Shown: piece by piece, positions 33,382 through 41,692 of the stretch | Numbering within the stretch: the first letter of the stretch is position 1 | Layout: the number at the start of each line of letters is the position of its first letter | Source of the DNA: Algoriphagus sanaruensis | GTDB taxonomy: Bacteria; Bacteroidota; Bacteroidia; Cytophagales; Cyclobacteriaceae | Length of the DNA: 64,000 bases | Direction of reading: 5' to 3' | Assembly: GCF_001593605.1 (NCBI RefSeq) | Contig: NZ_CP012836.1 | Coordinates: forward strand, 1,733,501-1,797,500 | Notes under the pieces: model-generated | The model's database searches: none | Told to the model about the DNA's origin: nothing | Seen by the model: the letters and a program-made list of their open reading frames with translations, nothing else | Translations under genes and position numbers: made by a program

Positions 33382-36156
33382 TTATACCACCAAATTCACA
33401 ATCTTACCTGGTACAATAATCACCTTCTTAGGAGCCTTGCCTTCCAGCCATTTTTGTACGGTGGCATCGGCTAAAGCTGAATTTTCAATTTCAGGAACGG
33501 ATAAAGAAAGTGGCAAGTCCAACTTTGCGCGCATCTTACCATTGATCATGACTGGATACTCAAAGTTGCTTTCAACCAAGTATTCTTCTTTGAACTCAGG
33601 GAATCTTGCAGTGGTAATTGAATCTGAATGACCTAAAAGCGACCAAAGTTCTTCGGCAATATGAGGTGCGTATGGAGAGATCAAAACCGCCAAAGGCTCC
33701 AATACGTCCCGCTTGTTGCACTTCATGGCGGTGAGTTCATTCACGCAGATCATAAAGCTGGACACGGAGGTATTAAAGGAATAATTGGCCATGTCTTCCT
33801 CCATCTTTTTGATGGCTTTGTGAAGGGCCTTCAGTTCTTCTTTGCTGGCTTTTTCATCTGAAACTGCAAATTCACCAGCGGCATTATGGTAAAGATTCCA
33901 AACCTTCCTTAGGAACTTATACACACCGTCGATGCCATTGGTATTCCAAGGTTTGAATTGCTCCAATGGTCCAAGGAACATTTCATACAATCTTAACGTG
34001 TCCGCACCGTATCGCTCGATGATATCATCTGGATTGACCACGTTGTACTTGGATTTGGACATTTTTTCCACTTCCGATCCACAGAGGTACTTGCCGTCTT
34101 CCAGGATAAATTCTGCATCGGCTAGGTCTGGTCTCCAAGCTTTGAACTTCTCTAGATTCAGCTGATCGTTGTGGACGATATTTACATCCACATGCATGGC
34201 GGAAGTATCGTATTGATCTTTTAATCCGAAGGAAACAAAGGTGTTGGTACCTTTTAATCGATACACAAAATTCGATCTTCCTTGGATCATTCCTTGGTTG
34301 ATCATTTTTTGAAAAGGTTCGTCGATGCTTACCACGCCCAAATCATACAAAAACTTGGTCCAGAATCGGGAATAGAGCAAGTGACCTGTGGCATGCTCAG
34401 AACCACCGATGTACAAGTCCACAGCACCCCAATAGTCTGTTTTGTCTTTATCTGCGAAAACTGCCTCGTTTTTCGGATCCATGTAACGGAAGAAATACCA
34501 GCTCGATCCCGCCCAACCTGGCATGGTGGAGAGTTCCAACGGATACTCACCGTCAGCCGTTTTGTAAGTCCAGTCTTTTGCTCGACCAAGTGGAGGTTCG
34601 CCGTCTTCGGTAGGCAAATATTTGTCAACTTCGGGAAGGACTAGAGGAAGATCTTTTTCTTCAATCAAATAAGGCAAGCCGTCTTTGAAATATACAGGAA
34701 GCGGTTCGCCCCAATAGCGCTGACGCGTAAAAATCGCATCCCGCATTCTGAACTGGATTTTACCTTTCCCAATCCCTTTTGCTTCTAGGAACTCAATGCA
34801 TTTCTGCATCGCTTCCTTCATATAAAGCCCAGAGATAAAGCCCGAATTAATGATTAACCCACCTTTTCCAGGGAAAGAACCGTTTTCCATGGAGCCTTCG
34901 ATCACTTGGCGGATTTCTAAACCAAAGTGCTTCGCAAAGTTGTAGTCGCGTTCATCGTGTGCAGGTACGGCCATGACAGCGCCTGTTCCATACCCAGCTA
35001 ATACATAGTCAGCCACCCATATTTGGATTTCCTCTCCGTTGAATGGATTGATCGCGTAGGATCCCGTGAAAGCACCTGAAATGGTCTTCACATCGCTCAT
35101 TCGCTCACGCTCGGAGCGGTTTTTGGCGACTTGGATATAGGCTTCTGCTGTTTCCCGCTGATCGTCTGTGACCAGTTCGGCTGCTAAATCTGACTCTGGA
35201 GCTAAAGCCAAATAGGTTACTCCGAAAATCGTATCAACCCGAGTGGTAAAGACTTTGATTTTCTTATCTGAACCTTTTACATCAAACAAAACTTCAGCGC
35301 CGATCGACTTTCCGATCCAGTTGCGCTGCATTTCTTTGATGGGTTCGGACCAGTCTACTTTTTCCAAACCTTGGAGCAAGCGATCTGCATAAGCCGTGAT
35401 CCGCATGGACCACTGCATCATTTTCTTTCGCTCCACAGGATGACCACCTCTTTCGGAAAATCCGTCCTTTACTTCGTCATTTGAAAGAACAGTACCCAAA
35501 GCAGGACACCAGTTTACCGTCGTTTCAGCCAAGAAAGTCAATCGGTATTTGAGCAGCATTTCCTGCTTTTCTTTTTCTGAAAAAGCATTCCATTCTTCTG
35601 CGCTGAAAATAGATGTGTCGTCATCGCAAACCGCCTTTACCTTTCCATTTCCTTCTTTTTCGAATTTTGCAACCAAGGAATCAATGGAAAGTGCTTTGTC
35701 CGCATCAAGGTCATAATAGCTGTTAAACAGCTGCATAAAAATCCATTGGGTCCACTTGTAATAAGAAGGGTCAGAAGTTCGAACCTCTCGATCCCAGTCG
35801 AAGGCGAACCCGATGTTTTTAAGTTGTTCTGTATATCGAGCGATATTTTGTTCGGTGGTGATAGCAGGGTGTTGGCCTGTTTGAATTGCGTACTGCTCTG
35901 CCGGAAGTCCAAACGAATCATAACCCATTGGGTGGAGGACATTGAAGCCCTTTAGCATTTTGAATCTCGAGACAATATCCGAAGCAATGTATCCCAGTGG
36001 GTGGCCGACATGGAGACCCGCACCTGAAGGATACGGAAACATATCTAGGGAATAAAACTTAGGACGATTAGGGTCTACTTCAGCTTTAAAGGTTCCTTTT
36101 TCTTTCCAGTAGCCTTGCCATTTTTGCTCGATTTCCCTGAAGTTGTATTCCGCCAT
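33382..36156 (-). CDS. leuS: leucyl-tRNA synthetase
   Basis: This 924-residue class I aminoacyl-tRNA synthetase charges tRNA-Leu in the cytosol. The HIGH motif appears as HVGH in [17 protein letters not shown], the CP1 editing domain includes [19 protein letters not shown] and [16 protein letters not shown], and KMSKS is intact. The frame is open upstream to 36312, but the N-terminus [14 protein letters not shown] is the conserved start and a -7 box lies at 36193-36200, so the ATG at 36154-36156 is used. Confidence 0.97.
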   Translation of the reverse strand: MAEYNFREIEQKWQGYWKEKGTFKAEVDPNRPKFYSLDMFPYPSGAGLHVGHPLGYIASDIVSRFKMLKGFNVLHPMGYDSFGLPAEQYAIQTGQHPAITTEQNIARYTEQLKNIGFAFDWDREVRTSDPSYYKWTQWIFMQLFNSYYDLDADKALSIDSLVAKFEKEGNGKVKAVCDDDTSIFSAEEWNAFSEKEKQEMLLKYRLTFLAETTVNWCPALGTVLSNDEVKDGFSERGGHPVERKKMMQWSMRITAYADRLLQGLEKVDWSEPIKEMQRNWIGKSIGAEVLFDVKGSDKKIKVFTTRVDTIFGVTYLALAPESDLAAELVTDDQRETAEAYIQVAKNRSERERMSDVKTISGAFTGSYAINPFNGEEIQIWVADYVLAGYGTGAVMAVPAHDERDYNFAKHFGLEIRQVIEGSMENGSFPGKGGLIINSGFISGLYMKEAMQKCIEFLEAKGIGKGKIQFRMRDAIFTRQRYWGEPLPVYFKDGLPYLIEEKDLPLVLPEVDKYLPTEDGEPPLGRAKDWTYKTADGEYPLELSTMPGWAGSSWYFFRYMDPKNEAVFADKDKTDYWGAVDLYIGGSEHATGHLLYSRFWTKFLYDLGVVSIDEPFQKMINQGMIQGRSNFVYRLKGTNTFVSFGLKDQYDTSAMHVDVNIVHNDQLNLEKFKAWRPDLADAEFILEDGKYLCGSEVEKMSKSKYNVVNPDDIIERYGADTLRLYEMFLGPLEQFKPWNTNGIDGVYKFLRKVWNLYHNAAGEFAVSDEKASKEELKALHKAIKKMEEDMANYSFNTSVSSFMICVNELTAMKCNKRDVLEPLAVLISPYAPHIAEELWSLLGHSDSITTARFPEFKEEYLVESNFEYPVMINGKMRAKLDLPLSLSVPEIENSALADATVQKWLEGKAPKKVIIVPGKIVNLVV

Positions 36157-36192
36157 GATTGAAATTTTTCTGATTTTTTGACTAAATGCCTG

Positions 36193-36200
36193 CAAAAATA
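36193..36200 (-). promoter_or_regulatory. -7 box of the leuS promoter
   Basis: On the minus strand it reads TATTTTTG, a full match to TAnnTTTG, 36 bp upstream of the chosen leuS ATG. Confidence 0.55.
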
Positions 36201-36327
36201 GAAAAATCGAGCGGCTTTGGTAGTCAAATTTCCAATTCCTCCCAAATCTGGATTTTGGCCATTGATCAATTTTGTTTGAGGCAGAGGAGTCTTTTTTGTA
36301 CTTTGAGAACACTAACCAATCAACCTT

Positions 36328-37917
36328 ATGAGAAGAAAATTACTGCTTACACTCGCCTTGGCTGGAGGAATATGTATTTCAGCCTTTCCCCAGAAAAAAT
36401 ATAGCCCAAAGCAAATTGAGGCACTCAAAGCGGAAGCTGCCCAAATCGTCCAAGCCAATCACAAGCAAAGCCAAGTGATGGTGGATAAGATTTTTTCCTT
36501 TGCCGAGTTGGGCTTTCAAGAGTTTGAATCTTCTAAGTATTTGACTGGGATCTTGGAGAAAAATGGATTTACCATCGAACGAGGAGCCTCTGGAATACCA
36601 ACGGCTTGGTTTGCTACTTGGAGTAACGGTGAAGGTCCCGTAATTGCCTTGGGTTCAGACGTTGATAATATTCCCAAAGCATCTCAATATCCTGGAGTGG
36701 CCTATCATAAACCCATGGTTGAAGGAGCTCCAGGACATGGAGAAGGTCATAATGCCGGAATTCCATTGAATATCACGGCGGCTTTGGCTGTAAAGCAAAT
36801 CATGGAGCGTGAAAATATTGGAGGTACGCTAGTTCTTTGGCCGGGGATTGCCGAAGAATTGGTAGCAGCAAAAGCCTGGTTTGCCAGAGATGGTAAATTT
36901 GATGGTGTCGATATTTGCATTTTTACTCACGTGGCCAATAACCTGGGCGTAAGCTATGGACAAGCAAGTGGAACAGGATTGATTTCTGTAGAATATACCT
37001 TTTCAGGAGATGCTGCTCATTCTGCTGGTGCACCTTGGAGAGGAAAAAGTGCCGCTGATGCAGTAGAACTGATGAATATCGGTTGGAACTACAAGCGGGA
37101 GCATTTGCATCCCTTGAAGCGGTCTCATTCGGTCATTACCGATGGAGGAGACCAGCCCAATGTGGTACCTTCCAAAGCTTCGATTTGGTATTATTTCCGG
37201 GATGTGAAGTACGACGGAATCATGGAAATGTATGCCCAAGCAAATGATATTGCCAAAGGTGCAGCCTTAATGACTGGGACGACCATGACTTCAAAAGTCT
37301 TGGGTACTGCTTGGCCGAGACACTTTAATAAGGTGATTGCAGAAAAAATGTATCAAAACATCCTCAAGGTAGGGTTGCCGACTTGGGATGAAAATGATCA
37401 GACTTTGGCGAAAGCCATTCAAAAAGAATTGGGTTCAAAAGAAGAAGGAATGCCAACCAAGCTGGATACTCTTGGACTTCCTGTTAAAGAGCCGATTTCT
37501 GGTGGTTCGGATGATATTGGGGATGTATCCTGGGTAGTACCAACCGTGACTTTGAGATTCCCTTCCAATATTCCTGGACTTCCAGGTCACCACTGGAGCA
37601 ATGCCATTGCCATGGCGACACCTATTGCTCATAAGGGTGTAACAGCTGGAGCAAAGGCAGAAGCGATGACGATTTTGGACTTTTTACTTCAGCCCGAATT
37701 GGTCGATCAGGCTTGGGATTATTTCAAAAACGTGCAAACGAAAGAGGAAACCTACAAGCCAATGATCACAGCCGATGATGCTCCTCCGATTTACCTGAAT
37801 GAAGGTATTATGAAGCAATTCCGCCGAGCTTTGGAGAAATTTTACTACGACGAGACGAAATATGATACCTATTTGCAGCAGCTTGGGGTGACATATCCAA
37901 CGGTGAAGAAGGATTAA
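36328..37917 (+). CDS. secreted M20-family amidohydrolase (AbgB-like)
   Basis: The 529-residue product has a signal peptide (about residues 1-21). Metal-site segments are visible: GHGEGHNAG, an [12 protein letters not shown] segment with the catalytic Glu-Glu, and [22 protein letters not shown] from the lid domain. The closest familiar family is AbgB (p-aminobenzoyl-glutamate hydrolase) and related amidohydrolases. The export signal suggests a periplasmic amide or peptide substrate. It is divergent from leuS. Confidence 0.9.
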   Translation: MRRKLLLTLALAGGICISAFPQKKYSPKQIEALKAEAAQIVQANHKQSQVMVDKIFSFAELGFQEFESSKYLTGILEKNGFTIERGASGIPTAWFATWSNGEGPVIALGSDVDNIPKASQYPGVAYHKPMVEGAPGHGEGHNAGIPLNITAALAVKQIMERENIGGTLVLWPGIAEELVAAKAWFARDGKFDGVDICIFTHVANNLGVSYGQASGTGLISVEYTFSGDAAHSAGAPWRGKSAADAVELMNIGWNYKREHLHPLKRSHSVITDGGDQPNVVPSKASIWYYFRDVKYDGIMEMYAQANDIAKGAALMTGTTMTSKVLGTAWPRHFNKVIAEKMYQNILKVGLPTWDENDQTLAKAIQKELGSKEEGMPTKLDTLGLPVKEPISGGSDDIGDVSWVVPTVTLRFPSNIPGLPGHHWSNAIAMATPIAHKGVTAGAKAEAMTILDFLLQPELVDQAWDYFKNVQTKEETYKPMITADDAPPIYLNEGIMKQFRRALEKFYYDETKYDTYLQQLGVTYPTVKKD

Positions 37918-37922
37918 TCTTT

Positions 37923-38054
37923 AATTACGATTTGAGAATTACGATTTACGACCTAAATCTGAACTTCCGTCCTAATTTCCAGAAGGTTGCCCTCTGGTTA
38001 TTACGATTGAGGTTCAAAACAGGGGTGTAAATCGTAATTCGTACCTCGTAAATC
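37923..38054. repeat. intergenic word repeat with a perfect 14-bp inverted repeat
   Basis: GAATTACGATTTAC (37936-37949) is exactly complementary to GTAAATCGTAATTC (38027-38040). Related units AATTACGATTT (37923), TTATTACGATTGA (about 37999) and CGTAAATC (about 38047) flank them. The 141-bp spacer between the M20 gene and the GNAT gene consists mostly of these. Confidence 0.65.
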
Positions 38055-38058
38055 AAAA

Positions 38059-38511
38059 ATGACAACTTCAAATCTCACATTTATAATTAGAGAAGCTTTT
38101 CCCTCCGAACTCCTCTGGGTACACGAACGAATCCCTGAGTTCCCGGGGAAAGCTTCTCTGGATTTTTACGCAGAGCGCCTTAAGCATCGGCTTCATTTGG
38201 CATTGGTTGCAGAAAAGGATGGTGAGCTTTTGGGATTTAAAGTTGGATACCAAAGTGATACTGCCGATACCTTTTATTCCTGGATGGGAGGGGTGAGACC
38301 CGAGTTTCGAAAGTTGGGAATTGCAGATGCTTTGGCAGAGTATCAGGAGAATTGGGCCAAAGAAAATGGATTCAAGGCTATCTTTTTCAAAACCCGCAAT
38401 CGCTTTCCGGCGATGATTACCTTCGGATTGAGCCGAGGATTTAAAATCATGGAGGTTGTCCCAAAGGGTGGGGCGGAGGATTATCGGGTGGTGATGAGTA
38501 AGCGATTGTAA
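38059..38511 (+). CDS. GNAT family N-acetyltransferase
   Basis: This 150-residue GNAT-fold protein has an acetyl-CoA pyrophosphate loop seen as GGVRPEFRKLGIADAL (Arg-Lys-Leu-Gly-Ile-Ala form), preceded by ELLGFKVGY and followed by KAIFFKTRNRFPAMITFGLSRGF. The substrate is unknown. It is flanked on both sides by short repeat-rich spacers. Confidence 0.88.
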   Translation: MTTSNLTFIIREAFPSELLWVHERIPEFPGKASLDFYAERLKHRLHLALVAEKDGELLGFKVGYQSDTADTFYSWMGGVRPEFRKLGIADALAEYQENWAKENGFKAIFFKTRNRFPAMITFGLSRGFKIMEVVPKGGAEDYRVVMSKRL

Positions 38512-38520
38512 AATTGGAAG

Positions 38521-38567
38521 ATTTGAAAATTGAAAGATTGGAGTCCTCAATCTTCCAATTTTCAAAT
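38521..38567. repeat. 20-bp inverted repeat after the GNAT gene
   Basis: The arms at 38521-38540 and 38548-38567 pair over 20 bp with a single A-C mismatch and a GAGTCCT loop. It may act as a weak terminator or be a mobile-type intergenic repeat. Confidence 0.6.
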
Positions 38568-38591
38568 TTTTAAATATTTCAATCCTAATCC

Positions 38592-38599
38592 TATCTTTG
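38592..38599 (+). promoter_or_regulatory. -7 box of the queE promoter
   Basis: TATCTTTG fully matches TAnnTTTG. It overlaps an in-frame TTG at 38597 and so supports the ATG at 38642 as the start. Confidence 0.65.
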
Positions 38600-38641
38600 C
38601 ATCTCATTCAGCGGTCGAATCACCCGCTTTACCAAAAATTC

Positions 38642-39292
38642 ATGCAGACACTCGATTTGGTAGCTCCGACTACCCAAGAACTCGTAGCCGCAGGGCTTCA
38701 GCTTCCTATTATGGAGGCTTTCTACACCATCCAAGGAGAAGGCAGATTTACAGGACATCCCGCATATTTTATTCGGCTGGGAGGCTGTGATGTAGGTTGT
38801 GTTTGGTGCGATGTCAAGGAAAGTTGGGAGGCTGCCAAATGGCCGGTTTTGTCCGTTGAGCAAATTGTCGAGGATGCTTTGGTATTTCCAGGTCGGCTGG
38901 TTGTCATTACCGGGGGAGAACCATTGATGTATAATCTCGATCCCCTCACCAAGCTTTTAAAAGAAAAAGGTTTTACGACTAACATTGAAACTTCCGGTGC
39001 ACATCCTTTTTCAGGGGACTTTGATTGGGTTTGTTTTTCTCCCAAGAAATTCAAAAAACCTCATCCATCTATCTATCCTAAGGCTGATGAGTTGAAAGTG
39101 GTCATTTATAATAATCGCGATTTTGAGTTTGCAGAGGAGCATGCGAAGTTGGTGAATCCTGGCTGTGAACTCCGTCTTCAGCCCGAATGGAGCAAGGCCT
39201 CTAGGTTCATATCAGAGATCATCGCGTACGTGAAAAATCATCCGACTTGGAAAATATCTCTCCAAACGCATAAATTTATGGACATCCCATAA
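38642..39292 (+). CDS. queE: 7-carboxy-7-deazaguanine synthase
   Basis: This 216-residue radical SAM enzyme converts carboxytetrahydropterin to 7-carboxy-7-deazaguanine in queuosine synthesis. The cluster motif is Cys49-x3-Cys53-x2-Cys56 in GGCDVGCVWCD, followed by ITGGEP. FYTIQGEG near residue 27 is the family start region. The upstream TTG is rejected because it lies in the promoter. A QueD/PTPS-type gene is at 51352. PorE-like gene follows by 5 bp. Confidence 0.94.
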   Translation: MQTLDLVAPTTQELVAAGLQLPIMEAFYTIQGEGRFTGHPAYFIRLGGCDVGCVWCDVKESWEAAKWPVLSVEQIVEDALVFPGRLVVITGGEPLMYNLDPLTKLLKEKGFTTNIETSGAHPFSGDFDWVCFSPKKFKKPHPSIYPKADELKVVIYNNRDFEFAEEHAKLVNPGCELRLQPEWSKASRFISEIIAYVKNHPTWKISLQTHKFMDIP

Positions 39293-39297
39293 GTTAC

Positions 39298-41220
39298 ATG
39301 CGCCCTGTTTATCTGATAATCCTCCTTCTATTTCTAGCAATTCAGGCCAATGGCCAAGGTTTTTCCATCATTGATGGGAAGGCGATCAAATTGTACCAAG
39401 AGGCTGAGGAGTTAATTTTATCCCGAAAGTACGAGCAGGCTGTAGAAAAATATAAACTTGCGATTCAACGTGAGGGGACTTTTTTAGAAGCATACCAAAA
39501 AGCCGGACAAGCCTATTTGACGATGGGTAAATTGGAAGAGGCTGAAAAAATTGCTTTGCTGGGGAAAGCCAAATTGACTGGCAAAAATGCAACTCCCCGT
39601 CATGTGGCTGATTATGGCTGGTTTTTCACAAATCTGTATTTAACACAAGGAAAGTTTACAGAAGCCTATCGGCAATTCAAGGAAGTAGATCCGTTATTTG
39701 AAGAGAATTTTCGAAGGACGAGTTATTATCGGGACATGAGCCTGAAAATTGATTTTTTAGCCAAGGAACTTGAAAAGTCAAAATCCATCCTTAAGGAGAA
39801 ATTGATTCATCCTTTGAACGAATACCAACTTCAATATTTTCCAGTATTAACTGCAGATGGAGAACAGATTCTTTTCACCAAAAGAGACGGCACCGGAAAT
39901 TTTGATAAGGAAGATATTTATACAGCTTTTGTTAAAGGAGATACCGCCTGGACAAATCCGCAAAGCATCGCTTCCACGATAAATTCTGTCTACAATGAGG
40001 GAACATGTACAGTAACGGCTGATGGGAATATTTTGATATATACCAGTTGTGATGCTCCAGACTCGAATGGAAGCTGTGATTTATATGTTGCCTACAAGGT
40101 AAATGGAGCTTGGCAGCGCCCAACCAATATGGGGTCTAAAGTGAATTCTAGGTATTGGGAATCTCAGCCTTCTTTATCAGCAGATGGACGAATCCTATTT
40201 TTCTCCTCAAATCGGAAAGGAGGATTTGGAGGAAATGATATCTGGTATTCGGTCCGTCAATTGGATGGTTCTTGGACAGAAGCAAAGAATTTAGGCCAGC
40301 CAGTAAATACGCCAAAAGATGAAATTGCTCCATTCATGTTTTTTAATAATGAGCTTTTGTTTTTTGCGTCCAATGGTCATCTGGGATTTGGAGGAATGGA
40401 TATTTTTCTTTCCCGAGTAGAAGAGGGAGAATTTAAAGAACCAGAAAATCTAGGCTTGCCGATAAATGATCAATTGGATCAGGTGGCTTTGTTTATCACG
40501 GCTCAAAAAGACTATGCCTATTATTCTGAGCGCTTTCAGGAGGATTCTGGAAGGGATAGATCGTTTATTTACCGGTTTCCATTTCCAAAAGAAATCTACT
40601 TGGGAGAAAATTTAACTGTCACTGAAGGTAAGGTCATCAATGCTAAAACAGGAGAGCCCGTTAGTGCAACATTATCGCTAGTGTCACTCACCAACGACAG
40701 CACCCTTTATCAGTTTCAATCCGACGGGAAGACTGGAGATTTTTTAATGCTCTATCCAGATAAGGCAATTTCAGGGCTTTATGTGGAAAAGAAGGGTTTT
40801 TTACCAAAGATTTACAATGTTGAACGCGATAATATCAAAAACGTCAAAGACCTTCAGGTGGCATTGACCCCAGTGGCTTCTGGGGAGGAGTTCGTGTTCG
40901 AAAATGTCTTTTTCGATTTTGATAAGTACGAGTTGAAGAGTGAGTCCCTCACTTCATTAAAACGGCTGAATAAATTCTTGCTGGAAAACCCCAATGTGAA
41001 CATTCTTATTTCAGGGCATACGGATAATATCGGGAGTTTGGAGTACAATAATACCCTAAGTCTCCAGCGCGCAAAAAGTGTTCAAGCTTACCTGGTAGAG
41101 TCGGGACTTCACCCAGGACGGGTGATGGTTGAAGGTAAAGGCTCTAGTCAACCTATGGTGCCCAACACCACTCCAGAGAATCAAGCGCTCAACCGAAGAA
41201 TCACTATTCGGATTCTTTAA
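39298..41220 (+). CDS. PorE-like protein: TPR, beta-propeller, regulatory-like and OmpA domains
   Basis: The 640-residue product has a signal peptide (about residues 1-20). Domains in order: TPR-like helices (about 25-95), a PD40/WD40-like propeller (about 175-415; repeats such as QPSLSADGRILFFSSNRKGG), a carboxypeptidase-regulatory-like beta sandwich (about 440-515), and an OmpA C-terminal domain with SGHTDNIGSLEYN and LSLQRAKSVQAYL, which binds peptidoglycan. This order matches PorE of the T9SS trans-envelope complex. Several paralogs of this layout can exist per genome, so assignment as true PorE is tentative. Confidence 0.85.
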   Translation: MRPVYLIILLLFLAIQANGQGFSIIDGKAIKLYQEAEELILSRKYEQAVEKYKLAIQREGTFLEAYQKAGQAYLTMGKLEEAEKIALLGKAKLTGKNATPRHVADYGWFFTNLYLTQGKFTEAYRQFKEVDPLFEENFRRTSYYRDMSLKIDFLAKELEKSKSILKEKLIHPLNEYQLQYFPVLTADGEQILFTKRDGTGNFDKEDIYTAFVKGDTAWTNPQSIASTINSVYNEGTCTVTADGNILIYTSCDAPDSNGSCDLYVAYKVNGAWQRPTNMGSKVNSRYWESQPSLSADGRILFFSSNRKGGFGGNDIWYSVRQLDGSWTEAKNLGQPVNTPKDEIAPFMFFNNELLFFASNGHLGFGGMDIFLSRVEEGEFKEPENLGLPINDQLDQVALFITAQKDYAYYSERFQEDSGRDRSFIYRFPFPKEIYLGENLTVTEGKVINAKTGEPVSATLSLVSLTNDSTLYQFQSDGKTGDFLMLYPDKAISGLYVEKKGFLPKIYNVERDNIKNVKDLQVALTPVASGEEFVFENVFFDFDKYELKSESLTSLKRLNKFLLENPNVNILISGHTDNIGSLEYNNTLSLQRAKSVQAYLVESGLHPGRVMVEGKGSSQPMVPNTTPENQALNRRITIRIL

Positions 41221-41692
41221 ATCAAAATTATGTTTTGTCGTTATATCAGTTTATAACTTTTAATATTATTTTACATAACACTTATTTATATAAATATTGA
41301 TTTACATTTTATGTCAGAATTTTATTTTATCAATATAAATAAAGGATTCATTTTTCAGGATGGTTATTCGAATTCTATACTTTAAAAAGGGAAGCACTAC
41401 AATCTGAATTTTGATTTAGGCTAAATTTTATCAGAGTTGTTCAACTTTTTTTTAAAAAAATTCAATAAAAAAAATCAAAAATTAACTTTTGTTAACACAA
41501 TATTATCAAAATAAAAATTTGTTAATCTTGCAATATTCCACCGAATACAATTTTTATTCTGTATTTGGTTATTTTTGAGGTATTTTAGTTGGTGAAATGG
41601 CCAAAACTTTTTGCTTCTGATTTTTGTAGTGGTCTTGAGATATTCAAGAATATGGAATATCATTGAAGTTATTAAACCAAATTTTAACCAAT
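41221..41692 (+). other. AT-rich upstream region and leader of the susC operon
   Basis: This 472-bp gap has no coding frame I can support. It contains TTAAC-N4-GTTAA (41482-41495), a weak -7-like TAATCTTG (41523-41530), a hairpin CCGAATACA/TGTATTTGG (41541-41549 with 41560-41568, one mismatch) and overlapping hairpins at 41639-41661. The promoter position is uncertain. Confidence 0.5.
41639..41661 (+). promoter_or_regulatory. mutually exclusive hairpins in the susC leader
   Basis: The left arm GATATTC (41639-41645) can pair with GAATAT at 41648-41653 (2-nt spacing, ATATTC-AA-GAATAT) or with GAATATC at 41655-41661 (7 bp). The two choices exclude each other. The element ends 31 nt before the susC ATG. 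Confidence 0.45.

Noticed and set aside
36157..36312. 52-residue N-terminal extension of LeuS
   Set aside because: It overlaps a -7 box at 36193-36200 and is not part of the conserved LeuS N-terminus.
37923..38054. CRISPR array
   Set aside because: The repeated words are short, in both orientations and at irregular spacing, with no cas genes in the window.
38597..38641. Upstream TTG start for queE
   Set aside because: The TTG is part of the TATCTTTG -7 box and so cannot be on the transcript.
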